Shown here: positions 57,513-64,000 of the stretch, piece by piece | Layout of the letters: each line of letters opens with the position of its first letter | Numbering within the stretch: position 1 is the stretch's first letter | NCBI RefSeq assembly: GCF_027213945.1 | Contig: NZ_JAPWGW010000004.1 | Location: forward strand, 372,001-436,000 | Origin: Henriciella marina | Lineage (GTDB): Bacteria; Pseudomonadota; Alphaproteobacteria; Caulobacterales; Hyphomonadaceae | Length of the DNA stretch: 64,000 bases | Direction of reading: 5' to 3' | Made by a program: the position numbers and the translations under genes | The notes under the pieces: generated by a model | The model's input: the letters and a program-made list of their open reading frames with translations, nothing else | What the model was told of the DNA's origin: nothing | The model's database searches: none

Positions 57513-58113
57513 TGCTTTCTCCTGCATTGAAAAACTCGATGGTCTTAATGTCCTTTCCGCAGAGCAAGATGGCGCGTTTTGGTTCAAACCGCTCCCACGG
57601 GCCTTGTTCCTTTGCGTCCCATACCTCTGGGATGTACAAGTCGCGTTCCCCGCTTGTCGAAGACGCAAAAGCGGCCGGAGACCATGGCCCTGCAAAGCGG
57701 TCCCCATTCTCCAGAGTCGCTATAACAAACACTCCGCTACGTTGCAGGGGAAACGCCCAGTCCCAGGCAGTCGGAATATGATGAATCGGCGGCAATTTCA
57801 GCAAACGCGAAATTCTGTCCAGCCACCGTCTCGACCGACACACCGCCAGGATGACGCCTAGGATAGCTGGTAGTACAGCGTATTCAGCAACCTGCGCCCA
57901 AAGAACAGGCACGCTTAGGACCTCGCCCGCGTGGCGAACAATAGGGGCGATGGCTGCGAAGTATGCAGTAGAGGCGACGGCGTAGCTAAAGAGCCTCTGC
58001 TGCAGACTGTCTCTTGGCCCGACTTTGTGAGCCTCCTGAACCATAAGGATAATGAAGCCCGGTGCCAGCAGAGCGAGCATATCCTTGACGGCGTTCACGT
58101 CTGAGAAATTCAA
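57478..58113 (-). CDS. DUF6338-like membrane protein
   Basis: 211 residues: three to four N-terminal helices (LLAPGFIILMVQE, then about 40-60 and 70-95) and a cytoplasmic C-terminal beta-rich domain (VFVIATLENGDRFAGPW and RDLYIPEVWD). It resembles DUF6338 proteins as remembered. The start is TTG with a perfect AAAGGAGG five bases away, no better start is in frame. It is the first gene of the operon DUF6338 - 57-residue protein - SbcD-like - SbcC-like. A membrane sensor or effector role is inferred only. Confidence 0.75.
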   Translation of the reverse strand: MNFSDVNAVKDMLALLAPGFIILMVQEAHKVGPRDSLQQRLFSYAVASTAYFAAIAPIVRHAGEVLSVPVLWAQVAEYAVLPAILGVILAVCRSRRWLDRISRLLKLPPIHHIPTAWDWAFPLQRSGVFVIATLENGDRFAGPWSPAAFASSTSGERDLYIPEVWDAKEQGPWERFEPKRAILLCGKDIKTIEFFNAGESNDEETTSGTTL

Positions 58114-58303
58114 TGCACCTCCTTTACAGAAGCCTCAAGTCGGGTGCTGGGCAAATCGCCCGCTTATACTCACGGCGCATAGTGCCAGCTTAAATTGAAG
58201 CGCCTAGCGCTGCAAACGCCTATGGAGTTTATCAACTTAGGGTCGTTAGCTTTATACAAAGAGGGAGAGTCTTCACTCAAGTCTAGGTTTTCTTTTTGCG
58301 CCA

Positions 58304-60241
58304 TCATGATTCACGTATCCTAGACCTACCTAACGACCATTGAATTGAAGCACGCGAACGGTTGAGCTCGACCCATCTGCCGACCCAATTCAATTTCTGG
58401 CCGGATGCCGGAACAAGCACAAAGCCGTCTTTTCCTTCAATCACAGCAAATCGGCCTTGAGCCAGATCGACATGCCGCGAATAGGTCCCTGAAAATTGAT
58501 CCCAGTTGTCCGGATATGTAAAGGGTAGCTCAACGCGGGCGCGTTCCGCTATCGCCGCTTTTATAAGTTCGTGTCTCCTGAGACGCTCTGCGTCTTCCCG
58601 TGTCAGCTGTCCGTTATAATCAAGTGCGTATCCATTGCTCCGCAACCAATCCTTTCGAATACTGAGCGACGTACGAAGTTCGTCCGCGAATGGGCCTTTC
58701 GCGCCATCCAGCTCATTTGCGTTCATCCGATCCAGCCACGTCTCTACATGTCGTTCAGTAAGCGCTTCGATCGGCAGCCAGGACCGAACATCGACAGCGA
58801 GACGTTGCTTTCTCGTATCGGCCTGCAAAGCGCGCTCTTCGAAGTTTTCTGGAATGGCCCAGGAGCTATCCGCATTCCTGTCGACAACACCGAACCTTCT
58901 CATCGCTTCCAACCGACGCTTGTGCGCGAGCCGGAACGCCGGTGAGCTCGATGGATCAGCCTCCTCATGCAGTTCCTCAGAGTACACCCCACCGTTTCGC
59001 TCGGCGATCGCAGCAATCGTCCGATCCGCAGGCTTCGGCTCAACTGCTCGCCGCCCAACCGAAACAGTCCCGCCTGGTTTCGGCAATCGACCCGCTTCTT
59101 GCTCCGTCATCTCGATTGACCAAATCCGCCCATCGAGGCCTTCAATCAGTGCCGTCGTACCATTCCTCAATTCATCGCCCGGCAAGGTGGCCGCGAGCCG
59201 CCCCAGGAATTCGCCAGAGGAGTTCAATTCACGGGGCAGGGCATGGAGACGCGACATATCGATCTTCCGACCCTCGAGGTTGGCGAGCGACCGAATAATG
59301 TCACCCCGCCTGCCAAGTGCTCGAAGCGTATCCTGCCAACCTTCCTGCATCGCCCAGCGACCGTCCTTCTGTCGCTTCGCAAGATCGAGCGTTTTCAGAA
59401 ACCGCAGACGCCGCTTAACGACCGCACCATCAAATCTCGACGATCCGCCGCGTTCACTCTCTGGCGTGTAACGTCCACCGGTCAGCGAACGGGCTATGTC
59501 ATGATCGATCGCCGTCAGCGCCTCACGCTCGGCCTCATTGGACCTCGCCGCCGCCATCTCCCGTAGCCGCCTCTGACCAAGCTCAAGCGTCACCAGATCC
59601 TGCGCTCGCGCCCGAAATCCCTGCCTGATGTATTTGCGGTCAATCAGCAGCTCGCCATTCCGGGTATTGCCACCCCTGATGACAATATGCACATGAGGTT
59701 GGGCCGTGTCGTGATGATTGGCGGCAACCCAGTCGAGGCGGCGGCCGAGATCCTTCTCGACCTGGTTCATGAACTCCCGCGTGAACTGTGTCAGATCCTT
59801 CATCTGCTCGGCGTCTTCGGGAGAGACGATCAGCCGGAATTGCCGCCTGTCCTCGTCGGCCCGTTCGTTGAACGCTTTTGCATTGGCCTCATCGACGCTC
59901 CGGTCATAGAGCTTTCCGCGCTCACCCTCGCGCCCGGCACCTTCGCGGCGGATGTAAGCGACGTGCTTTGCAAAACTCGCCGCGCCGGTTGGACCCGCCC
60001 GCGCAATATGGACCTTCACAATGACGCGCCGGGCCCGCTGGTTTGACCAATGGCGAGCAAGGGCGGCCTGTACTTTTCCACGCCCTGCATGACGCACAGC
60101 GCCCGGTGCCAGGGATTTGCGGCCACGGCTGCCAAGCCGCCCCTTCGCGACGACACGTTTCAGCCGCTTCAGCTGGGTCTTTACCTTGCCCTGCGACCTG
60201 ATCTTCCCGAGTCGAGGAACGAAGTCGAAACCGTTGCTCAC
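58304..60241 (-). CDS. VirD2-type relaxase (MOBP, DUF3363 C-terminal)
   Basis: The relaxase nicks oriT and leads the transferred strand. 645 residues from a GTG at 60241, which overlaps the TraF stop (GTGA) and begins MSNGFDFVPRLGKIR; an upstream start inside traF is less likely. The three-histidine region is HHDTAQPHVHIVIRG (HVH at about 183-185) and a candidate catalytic tyrosine is in KHVAYIRREG (about Y96). The C-terminal half matches DUF3363. It is the last gene of the HTH-traF-relaxase group, with the DUF6338 operon beginning 190 bases further on. Confidence 0.92.
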   Translation of the reverse strand: MSNGFDFVPRLGKIRSQGKVKTQLKRLKRVVAKGRLGSRGRKSLAPGAVRHAGRGKVQAALARHWSNQRARRVIVKVHIARAGPTGAASFAKHVAYIRREGAGREGERGKLYDRSVDEANAKAFNERADEDRRQFRLIVSPEDAEQMKDLTQFTREFMNQVEKDLGRRLDWVAANHHDTAQPHVHIVIRGGNTRNGELLIDRKYIRQGFRARAQDLVTLELGQRRLREMAAARSNEAEREALTAIDHDIARSLTGGRYTPESERGGSSRFDGAVVKRRLRFLKTLDLAKRQKDGRWAMQEGWQDTLRALGRRGDIIRSLANLEGRKIDMSRLHALPRELNSSGEFLGRLAATLPGDELRNGTTALIEGLDGRIWSIEMTEQEAGRLPKPGGTVSVGRRAVEPKPADRTIAAIAERNGGVYSEELHEEADPSSSPAFRLAHKRRLEAMRRFGVVDRNADSSWAIPENFEERALQADTRKQRLAVDVRSWLPIEALTERHVETWLDRMNANELDGAKGPFADELRTSLSIRKDWLRSNGYALDYNGQLTREDAERLRRHELIKAAIAERARVELPFTYPDNWDQFSGTYSRHVDLAQGRFAVIEGKDGFVLVPASGQKLNWVGRWVELNRSRASIQWSLGRSRIRES

Positions 60242-60933
60242 GGCTCTAAGCGCGCTGCGGATTGCAAATCCGTGCACCCGCTTTCCGGCGCCGGGTCACA
60301 TGAAAAAGGATGTGCAGACAATGGGTTAAGTGTCGCAGGGTGACACTCCCTTAATCTTGCCCTCCGGGACACAGAAGCCATTCCCGTCCCGCTATCTATC
60401 GCTTTGACGGTCGCCTGATCCTCAGCCGACCGGTTGCCATAAGTCCATATGGACCTGGCGACGCCAATGATGCGCGCGCCGTCCTGAACGCCGAAGTATC
60501 GTCCATCGACTGATAGGGGATGAGAGTTGAGCAGGAAAACGTCGCCGGCTTTGAGGGTCTGACAGCCCTGCCAGGCGGGAAGGGCGCTGCCGGACTCGGT
60601 TACTTTGAGCGCATCAACAGATGTGATCCCGTTGATGGAGACCTGCGTATCGCATCTGCAAATCTCGTCACCGGATAGGCCCGCAACATGCTTCAACAAG
60701 GGCCAGTCGGAGCCAACAATTCCCTCATCGTTCAGCCAATGTCGAACCTCATCCGAGGGCGCAAACGCTACCAGATCGCCTGTCGAAATTCGCGCCGACC
60801 GGTCAACAAAGTAAAGGCCCTTGGGCACGCTTTCCGTCCGGTTCCAGATGAAGTCGGACCGGTTGATAATGCTGGCGGAGACCATGAGGCTAAGCCCGCA
60901 TCCCATGCCTAACAACGCGGTTCTACGACTCAT
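60238..60933 (-). CDS. traF: TraF, S26-family conjugation peptidase
   Basis: TraF-type leader peptidase processes and cyclises the TrbC pilin. Starting MSRRTALLG, 231 residues, one N-terminal helix, catalytic Ser in RTESVPKGLYF (S35) and Lys in PLLKHVAGLSGDE (K81), followed by the conserved NSHPLSVDGRYFG. The start overlaps the HTH gene stop region by 11 bases and the stop overlaps the relaxase start. The final ~35 residues are longer and more Cys-rich than usual, which may be an extension. Confidence 0.9.
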   Translation of the reverse strand: MSRRTALLGMGCGLSLMVSASIINRSDFIWNRTESVPKGLYFVDRSARISTGDLVAFAPSDEVRHWLNDEGIVGSDWPLLKHVAGLSGDEICRCDTQVSINGITSVDALKVTESGSALPAWQGCQTLKAGDVFLLNSHPLSVDGRYFGVQDGARIIGVARSIWTYGNRSAEDQATVKAIDSGTGMASVSRRARLRECHPATLNPLSAHPFSCDPAPESGCTDLQSAARLEP

Positions 60934-61177
60934 CGCGAAGGCCTGTCCCCATGAACCTACGTCCATTGGTGTAAGCGATGATGTCCTTGCCGCGATACCA
61001 GACCTTGGCGCCGATCTTGTGATAAACCGGGCCTGTTCCCAGCGAACGCATATTGACCAGGGTCTTCGGTTTGAGGCCGAGATGGTCAGCGGTTTCATCC
61101 GTGTTCATCCATTCGGTCGGGGTTGGGAGGTTTGATTTGGGTCGAAGCTCCTCTCCACTTCTATTTGTCTCTGTCAT
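60923..61177 (-). CDS. Small helix-turn-helix DNA-binding protein
   Basis: 84 residues starting MTETNRSGEEL, with AGGAG upstream. The HTH_17-type helix-turn-helix is MNTDETADHLGLKPKTLVNM, with the wing YHKIGAKVWYRGKDIIAY. Such excisionase/MerR-like proteins occur upstream of traF in these ICEs and may regulate transfer genes. It overlaps the TraF start. Confidence 0.85.
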   Translation of the reverse strand: MTETNRSGEELRPKSNLPTPTEWMNTDETADHLGLKPKTLVNMRSLGTGPVYHKIGAKVWYRGKDIIAYTNGRRFMGTGLRDES

Positions 61178-61360
61178 AGCGTTGCTTCTCCTTTCCTCTA
61201 CGCAACTCGAAGCCCTGACAGACTGCCAACTCATCCTCAGATTAAGAGTGTCGAACTTGCACTACACGCTGGCGACACCCTTGAATTCCCAAAGAAACCT
61301 CACGTTAGAATGCAGCGCTGATAGGCGTATCAGCACCTTCGTTTCAGACCCTTTCGGCAT

Positions 61361-61395
61361 GAAAGAAGACCGCTCCGGAGGTGTCTCCGGAGCGG
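61361..61395 (-). terminator. Terminator after the second DUF736 gene
   Basis: A perfect 11-base-pair stem CCGCTCCGGAG/CTCCGGAGCGG with a 4-base loop, followed on the minus strand by the T-rich TCTTCTTTC. It lies about 23 bases after the DUF736 stop and separates it from the HTH-traF-relaxase genes, which therefore need their own promoter. Confidence 0.75.
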
Positions 61396-61417
61396 CTTGG
61401 CAAGGCTGTGATCTACC

Positions 61418-61741
61418 CTAGTCGCGCGCGTTCCAGAGAATGACGTGCCGGCCTTTCTTGCCCTTGACCGGGGCGAGGTTCGCGAAAATCCGGCGCGGTC
61501 CGATCTGCGGGTCTGCCAGCGTCAGCGAGACATAGTCGCGTCCCGATGCCTTCGACTTGCGCATCCAGCCGCCGCCGATTTCGGTCGAGGTTTCACCGGC
61601 ATAGATGCGGTAGTCCGGATGTCCTTCTTCGGTCTTTTCTGCATTCTTCTCGATGCGGATTGCGGCAGAGAGGTTCATCATTGCGAGGGTGCCTTCAAAG
61701 CCGGACTTGGTCTCGCTGACATATCCGAGTGCGTTTGCCAT
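61418..61741 (-). CDS. DUF736 family protein (copy 2)
   Basis: 107 residues starting MANALGYVSETKSGFEGTLA; family blocks include YRIYAGETSTEIGGGW and RRIFANLAPVKGKKG. It is more basic and diverged from copy 1. The ATG has AGGAG upstream (AAAAGGAGACCCCT). A terminator follows. Located next to the large nested inverted repeats. DUF736 function is unknown. Confidence 0.85.
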   Translation of the reverse strand: MANALGYVSETKSGFEGTLAMMNLSAAIRIEKNAEKTEEGHPDYRIYAGETSTEIGGGWMRKSKASGRDYVSLTLADPQIGPRRIFANLAPVKGKKGRHVILWNARD

Positions 61742-61778
61742 AGGGGTCTCCTTTTCTTTCCTTGGCGTGTCTCCCGGG

Positions 61779-61991
61779 GACCCCTTGTCCCCGTCGACGC
61801 CGGACCGCCCGGACGGGGGCTGAGCGGCTAGAACCCGATAGGGGCGAAGCGCATGCGGAGCACCGCCTGGGGCGATGAAATTTGCTGCGCGAGGAGCCGC
61901 AAAGCGGCGGGGAAATTTCTTCGCCCCAGGCGGTTTCATGGCCGCTCAGTCCGCGTCCAGGTCTTCAAGGCAAAGACGGAAACAAGGGGTC
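61779..61991. repeat. Large concentric inverted repeat structure
   Basis: Pairs of arms seen: GACCCCTTGT (61779-61788) with ACAAGGGGTC (61982-61991); CTGAGCGGC (61820-61828) with GCCGCTCAG (61941-61949); a 22-base arm 61862-61883 with 61913-61934 (one mismatch, ACCGCCTGGGGCGA core); and GCCGC/GCGGC (61896-61908) inside. Outer pairs share one centre near 61885, and the DNA between 61779 and 61830 matches the reverse complement of 61940-61991 at about 37 of 52 positions, so this is an old inverted duplication of a promoter/leader region. Confidence 0.75.
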
Positions 61992-62035
61992 AGTGACACG
62001 CTTTTCGGGAAGAAATCAGACCCCTCATCACACGC

Positions 62036-62056
62036 GTCTCGATTGTCCATCGAGAC
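62036..62056. repeat. Stem-loop GTCTCGAT/ATCGAGAC
   Basis: Perfect 8-base arms around TGTCC; a partly matching CGCGT/ACGCG pair extends the symmetry after a small bulge. Lies 60 bases outside the large nested repeats, on the ParB side. Possible relaxase or regulator site, based on symmetry only. Confidence 0.5.
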
Positions 62057-62139
62057 CTCAAGACGCGCGATATTTTTGAAGGTATTTTCATGGGTCGCCC
62101 AGGTATCGGAGCCACAGTCCCCAGTCCCAGAAAGCGGAA

Positions 62140-62168
62140 AGCCGCCCGGTGACAGGCACCGGGCGGCT
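62140..62168 (-). terminator. Terminator after the ParB-like gene
   Basis: An 11-base-pair GC-rich stem GCCGCCCGGTG/CACCGGGCGGC with a 5-base loop; on the minus strand it is followed by TTTCCGCTTTC. It lies about 30 bases past the stop of the ParB-like gene, so it probably ends that transcript. The T-run is short. Confidence 0.65.
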
Positions 62169-62198
62169 CCTCAAGCTGGCTGAACAGGAGACGATTAT

Positions 62199-63965
62199 TC
62201 AGGCAGCGTCCTGATGCTCAGGCGTCTCATCGGACGCGTTTTCCGCCCCCGCTTCGAACAGGCTCGCAATCCGTGTCCACGCATCGGCGGGCGGTGATCC
62301 GGCCCCCTCGACAAGGCGGGTCGGTGGCACCTGCATCCAGCCCGGTCGCCAGTCAGGATTGGCCTCGCAACCCTCCCCGCTGATCCGGTTCGCAAGCTCC
62401 TGTTTCTGCGCCTTGCCCGTCTCGGCGCGGCACGATTCCGCGAGCGACAGGGTCGCAATATCTCCAATCATCGCATTGATGGCGCGCTTGTCCTTCGTGA
62501 GATCGAAGAACACATCGTCGGGCTTCCACGCCGCCGAAAGGTCGGTGCCGCAGACATGCAGGACGGCTTCGACAATGCCATTCCCGGCCTCGAGCGTGCG
62601 GGCCATGACACTTGCCAGAACCGTCAGAACTTCCTCATCCGACATGGCGAGCAGCGCAGAGAAAAGCTCGCACAGCCGGTAGTCATCGCCGTTCCGGCGA
62701 AGGGCCGGGTTCACGTTCAGCGCCTTGAACAAGGCGTCAGTATGAGCCGATTTTTCGGTGAGTGCGGCCACAGATGTCGAGCCTTCGACGCTCGCCTGCG
62801 TCTCATCTTTCCGGGCGCGAAGCTCGTGAGGACGCACGTCCCAGAGCGCGCTCCCCGCCATGGCATGCGCCACCATCAGACGCAGCGCAATAGCGGGCGA
62901 CGCAGCAAGGCTCGCCTGCGCGGCGGCATGGCGGTGGAGCAGAATATATTCCGCGAGCGGGCCGGACATTTCAGGCCGGATTTCTGCCGGAACCGTATCG
63001 CCTTCGCCGTTCGATCGCTGCTGCCGCTTGCGGGCTTCGGCGGAAGTCAGCTGTCCTTCATGGAACTGGACCGTACCGTCATGCCGGACTTCGATGAAGA
63101 CCTTCCCGCCATCTTCCATGGCGCACTGGACATGGTCCCATCGGTGGAAATACGCCCCGCGCTCAAGGCAGATGACATCGGCCCAGCCGCCGGCCTTGTA
63201 AGCCTCGATCCGCTCGGCAATGGCGGTGGATTGGGCCTGCCAGAACTGGTCTGCATCCGCGAAAACGCCGTGCTCGCCGAACAGGTCAGCCGTCACTTGT
63301 CCCTCATAGGTTTCGAGATCAAACAGCGCTTTGTCCGTTGTGATCGTCGTGCCGCCCGTGATCCATGCTTTGCAGGACCGGCCTATCGGTGCGCGTTCGG
63401 ATTCGCTCTCAATGAGGCGAAGCCACTCGGCCTGCTGGTCGGGTGTGGCGAGTGTCAGCGCACGGATCGTTTCACGGTCCAACTCGTCCTCGGCATAGAG
63501 TTTGCGGATCGGTTCGGCGAGCGAAGCAAGTGCGAGCACACGGCGCACCAGAAGTTCGGTCACCCCGAAAAAGGTGGCGATATCTTCAATCGCCTTGCCT
63601 TCATCATGCAGGCGCTTGAAGGCTTGATACTGCTCCATTTCGGTCGCTGGCAGGCGTCCGACATTCTCAATCACGGAGGCGGCAATCGCGGATGCCGCAT
63701 CCTTCTCTGTCATTATTGCGCAGGGGACCAGCGGCGTCTCTCCCGTTTGCTTAGCAATCTCTTTCAGGGCGAAGAATCGGCGGCGTCCGGCAATGACGCC
63801 ATAATATTTGCCCTCGCGGCGGACCAGCAAAGTCTGGCGGAGGCCGCTCTCGCGGATGGATGGCAGAATGTCGGATACGTCCGGCTTCTTCCTTCCATGC
63901 CGCATATTTAGTTTTGAAATCCGAAGCTCGTCGAGCGGGATATGTTTGAGGTCGGGCTGTGCCAT
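62199..63965 (-). CDS. ParB/RepB/Spo0J-like partition or nuclease-domain protein of the ICE
   Basis: 588 residues: N-terminal ParB domain with the opening IPLDELRISKLNMRHGRK and the RREGKYYGVIAGRRRFFAL box (about 30-70), an HTH region around 120-185 (IATFFGVTELLVRRVL), and a long C-terminal extension typical of ICE ParB-like proteins. Such proteins may stabilise the excised element or control transfer. A ParA partner could lie beyond the window. The ATG follows AAGGAGACCTCC. It is upstream of the non-coding candidate origin region. Confidence 0.9.
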   Translation of the reverse strand: MAQPDLKHIPLDELRISKLNMRHGRKKPDVSDILPSIRESGLRQTLLVRREGKYYGVIAGRRRFFALKEIAKQTGETPLVPCAIMTEKDAASAIAASVIENVGRLPATEMEQYQAFKRLHDEGKAIEDIATFFGVTELLVRRVLALASLAEPIRKLYAEDELDRETIRALTLATPDQQAEWLRLIESESERAPIGRSCKAWITGGTTITTDKALFDLETYEGQVTADLFGEHGVFADADQFWQAQSTAIAERIEAYKAGGWADVICLERGAYFHRWDHVQCAMEDGGKVFIEVRHDGTVQFHEGQLTSAEARKRQQRSNGEGDTVPAEIRPEMSGPLAEYILLHRHAAAQASLAASPAIALRLMVAHAMAGSALWDVRPHELRARKDETQASVEGSTSVAALTEKSAHTDALFKALNVNPALRRNGDDYRLCELFSALLAMSDEEVLTVLASVMARTLEAGNGIVEAVLHVCGTDLSAAWKPDDVFFDLTKDKRAINAMIGDIATLSLAESCRAETGKAQKQELANRISGEGCEANPDWRPGWMQVPPTRLVEGAGSPPADAWTRIASLFEAGAENASDETPEHQDAA

Positions 63966-64000
63966 GGAGGTCTCCTTTGCTGGCGGGTGAAGCGAGAGAC

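Larger units (their letters stand above)
61742..62198. other. 457-base non-coding region, candidate oriT or origin region
   Basis: No gene is visible between the DUF736 and ParB-like genes. The region is filled with nested inverted repeats (listed separately), a further stem-loop at 62036-62056 and a terminator hairpin at 62140-62168. Non-coding DNA with this degree of symmetry beside transfer and partition genes is where an origin of transfer or replication would be expected, but no known nic-site consensus was identified by eye. Confidence 0.55.
27176..64000. mobile_element. Integrative and conjugative element, P-type (Tn4371/RP4-like) mating system, right end outside window
   Basis: The region inside tRNA-Asp carries, in order, a tyrosine recombinase, cargo, a full trbI-G-F-L-J-E-D-C-B set, CopG and TraG, relaxase, TraF, and a ParB-like protein. 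This is a classical ICE set with MOBP-type relaxase and an IncP-like type IV secretion system. No replication initiator gene is visible, though one could lie to the right. Only the left (integrase) boundary is present; no second copy of the tRNA-Asp 3' end was found by eye, so the element runs past the window. Backbone genes lie mostly on the minus strand, with two plus-strand cargo insertions. The start at the tRNA gene is nominal. Confidence 0.85.

Noticed and set aside
60242-60277. Upstream GTG start for the relaxase inside traF
   Set aside because: It adds 12 residues antagonistic to the family start, while the GTG at 60241 gives a four-base overlap with the traF stop and a family-like beginning.

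Overview
The window joins a piece of alphaproteobacterial core chromosome (about 1-27,250) to a large integrative and conjugative element (ICE, about 27,250 to beyond the right edge). The suf operon layout, the nrdR-rib-nusB-thiL order, the K+-independent membrane pyrophosphatase, 5-aminolevulinate synthase HemA and a CBP3-type cytochrome bc1 chaperone all point to an aerobic alphaproteobacterium. The Hyphomonadaceae/Caulobacterales side seems likely, but this rests on gene content from memory and not on a phylogeny.

Core region: sufD(partial)-sufS-sufT-like-sufA (Fe-S assembly); a small secreted protein; yajC-secD-secF (Sec accessory complex); nadK; a class II aldolase; hemA; glyA; nrdR; a riboflavin cluster (reductase-only ribD, ribE, ribB with a degenerate RibA domain, ribH) running into nusB and thiL; hppA with a strong terminator; bamE divergent from a bc1 chaperone; plsX-fabH-ihfA-merR; tRNA-Pro(GGG); glpK; a GGDEF-EAL protein; and tRNA-Asp(GUC).

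The ICE begins at the 3' end of tRNA-Asp, with a tyrosine recombinase gene directly inside. Its backbone, read right to left, is: ParB-like protein, a non-coding region with nested inverted repeats, DUF736, a small HTH protein, TraF peptidase, VirD2-type relaxase, TraG coupling protein, CopG-type protein, trbB-C-D-E-J-L-F-G-I, DUF2274, a second DUF736 and a small protein. This is a P-type (RP4/Tn4371-like) mating system. The right attachment site lies outside the window.

Three cargo blocks interrupt this backbone. Cargo A (28.9-32.3 kb) has a nucleotidyltransferase-like protein, an XRE-ImmA/IrrE protein and a Beta-family protein in one tightly coupled operon, with a convergent sce7726-like putative nuclease. 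Cargo B (42.4-47.8 kb) lies between trbB and copG and carries a 1673-residue DUF4011-helicase-Vsr-like protein plus two tiny ORFs. Cargo C (50.6-58.1 kb) lies between traG and the relaxase gene and carries an OLD-family nuclease facing a four-gene operon: DUF6338 membrane protein, a Pro/Gly-rich 57-residue protein, an SbcD/YhaO-like nuclease and an SbcC/YhaN-like ATPase. The gene families suggest anti-phage or anti-plasmid functions. The four-gene operon in cargo C and the operon in cargo A are the best candidates here for undescribed systems; that function is inferred and not shown by the sequence.
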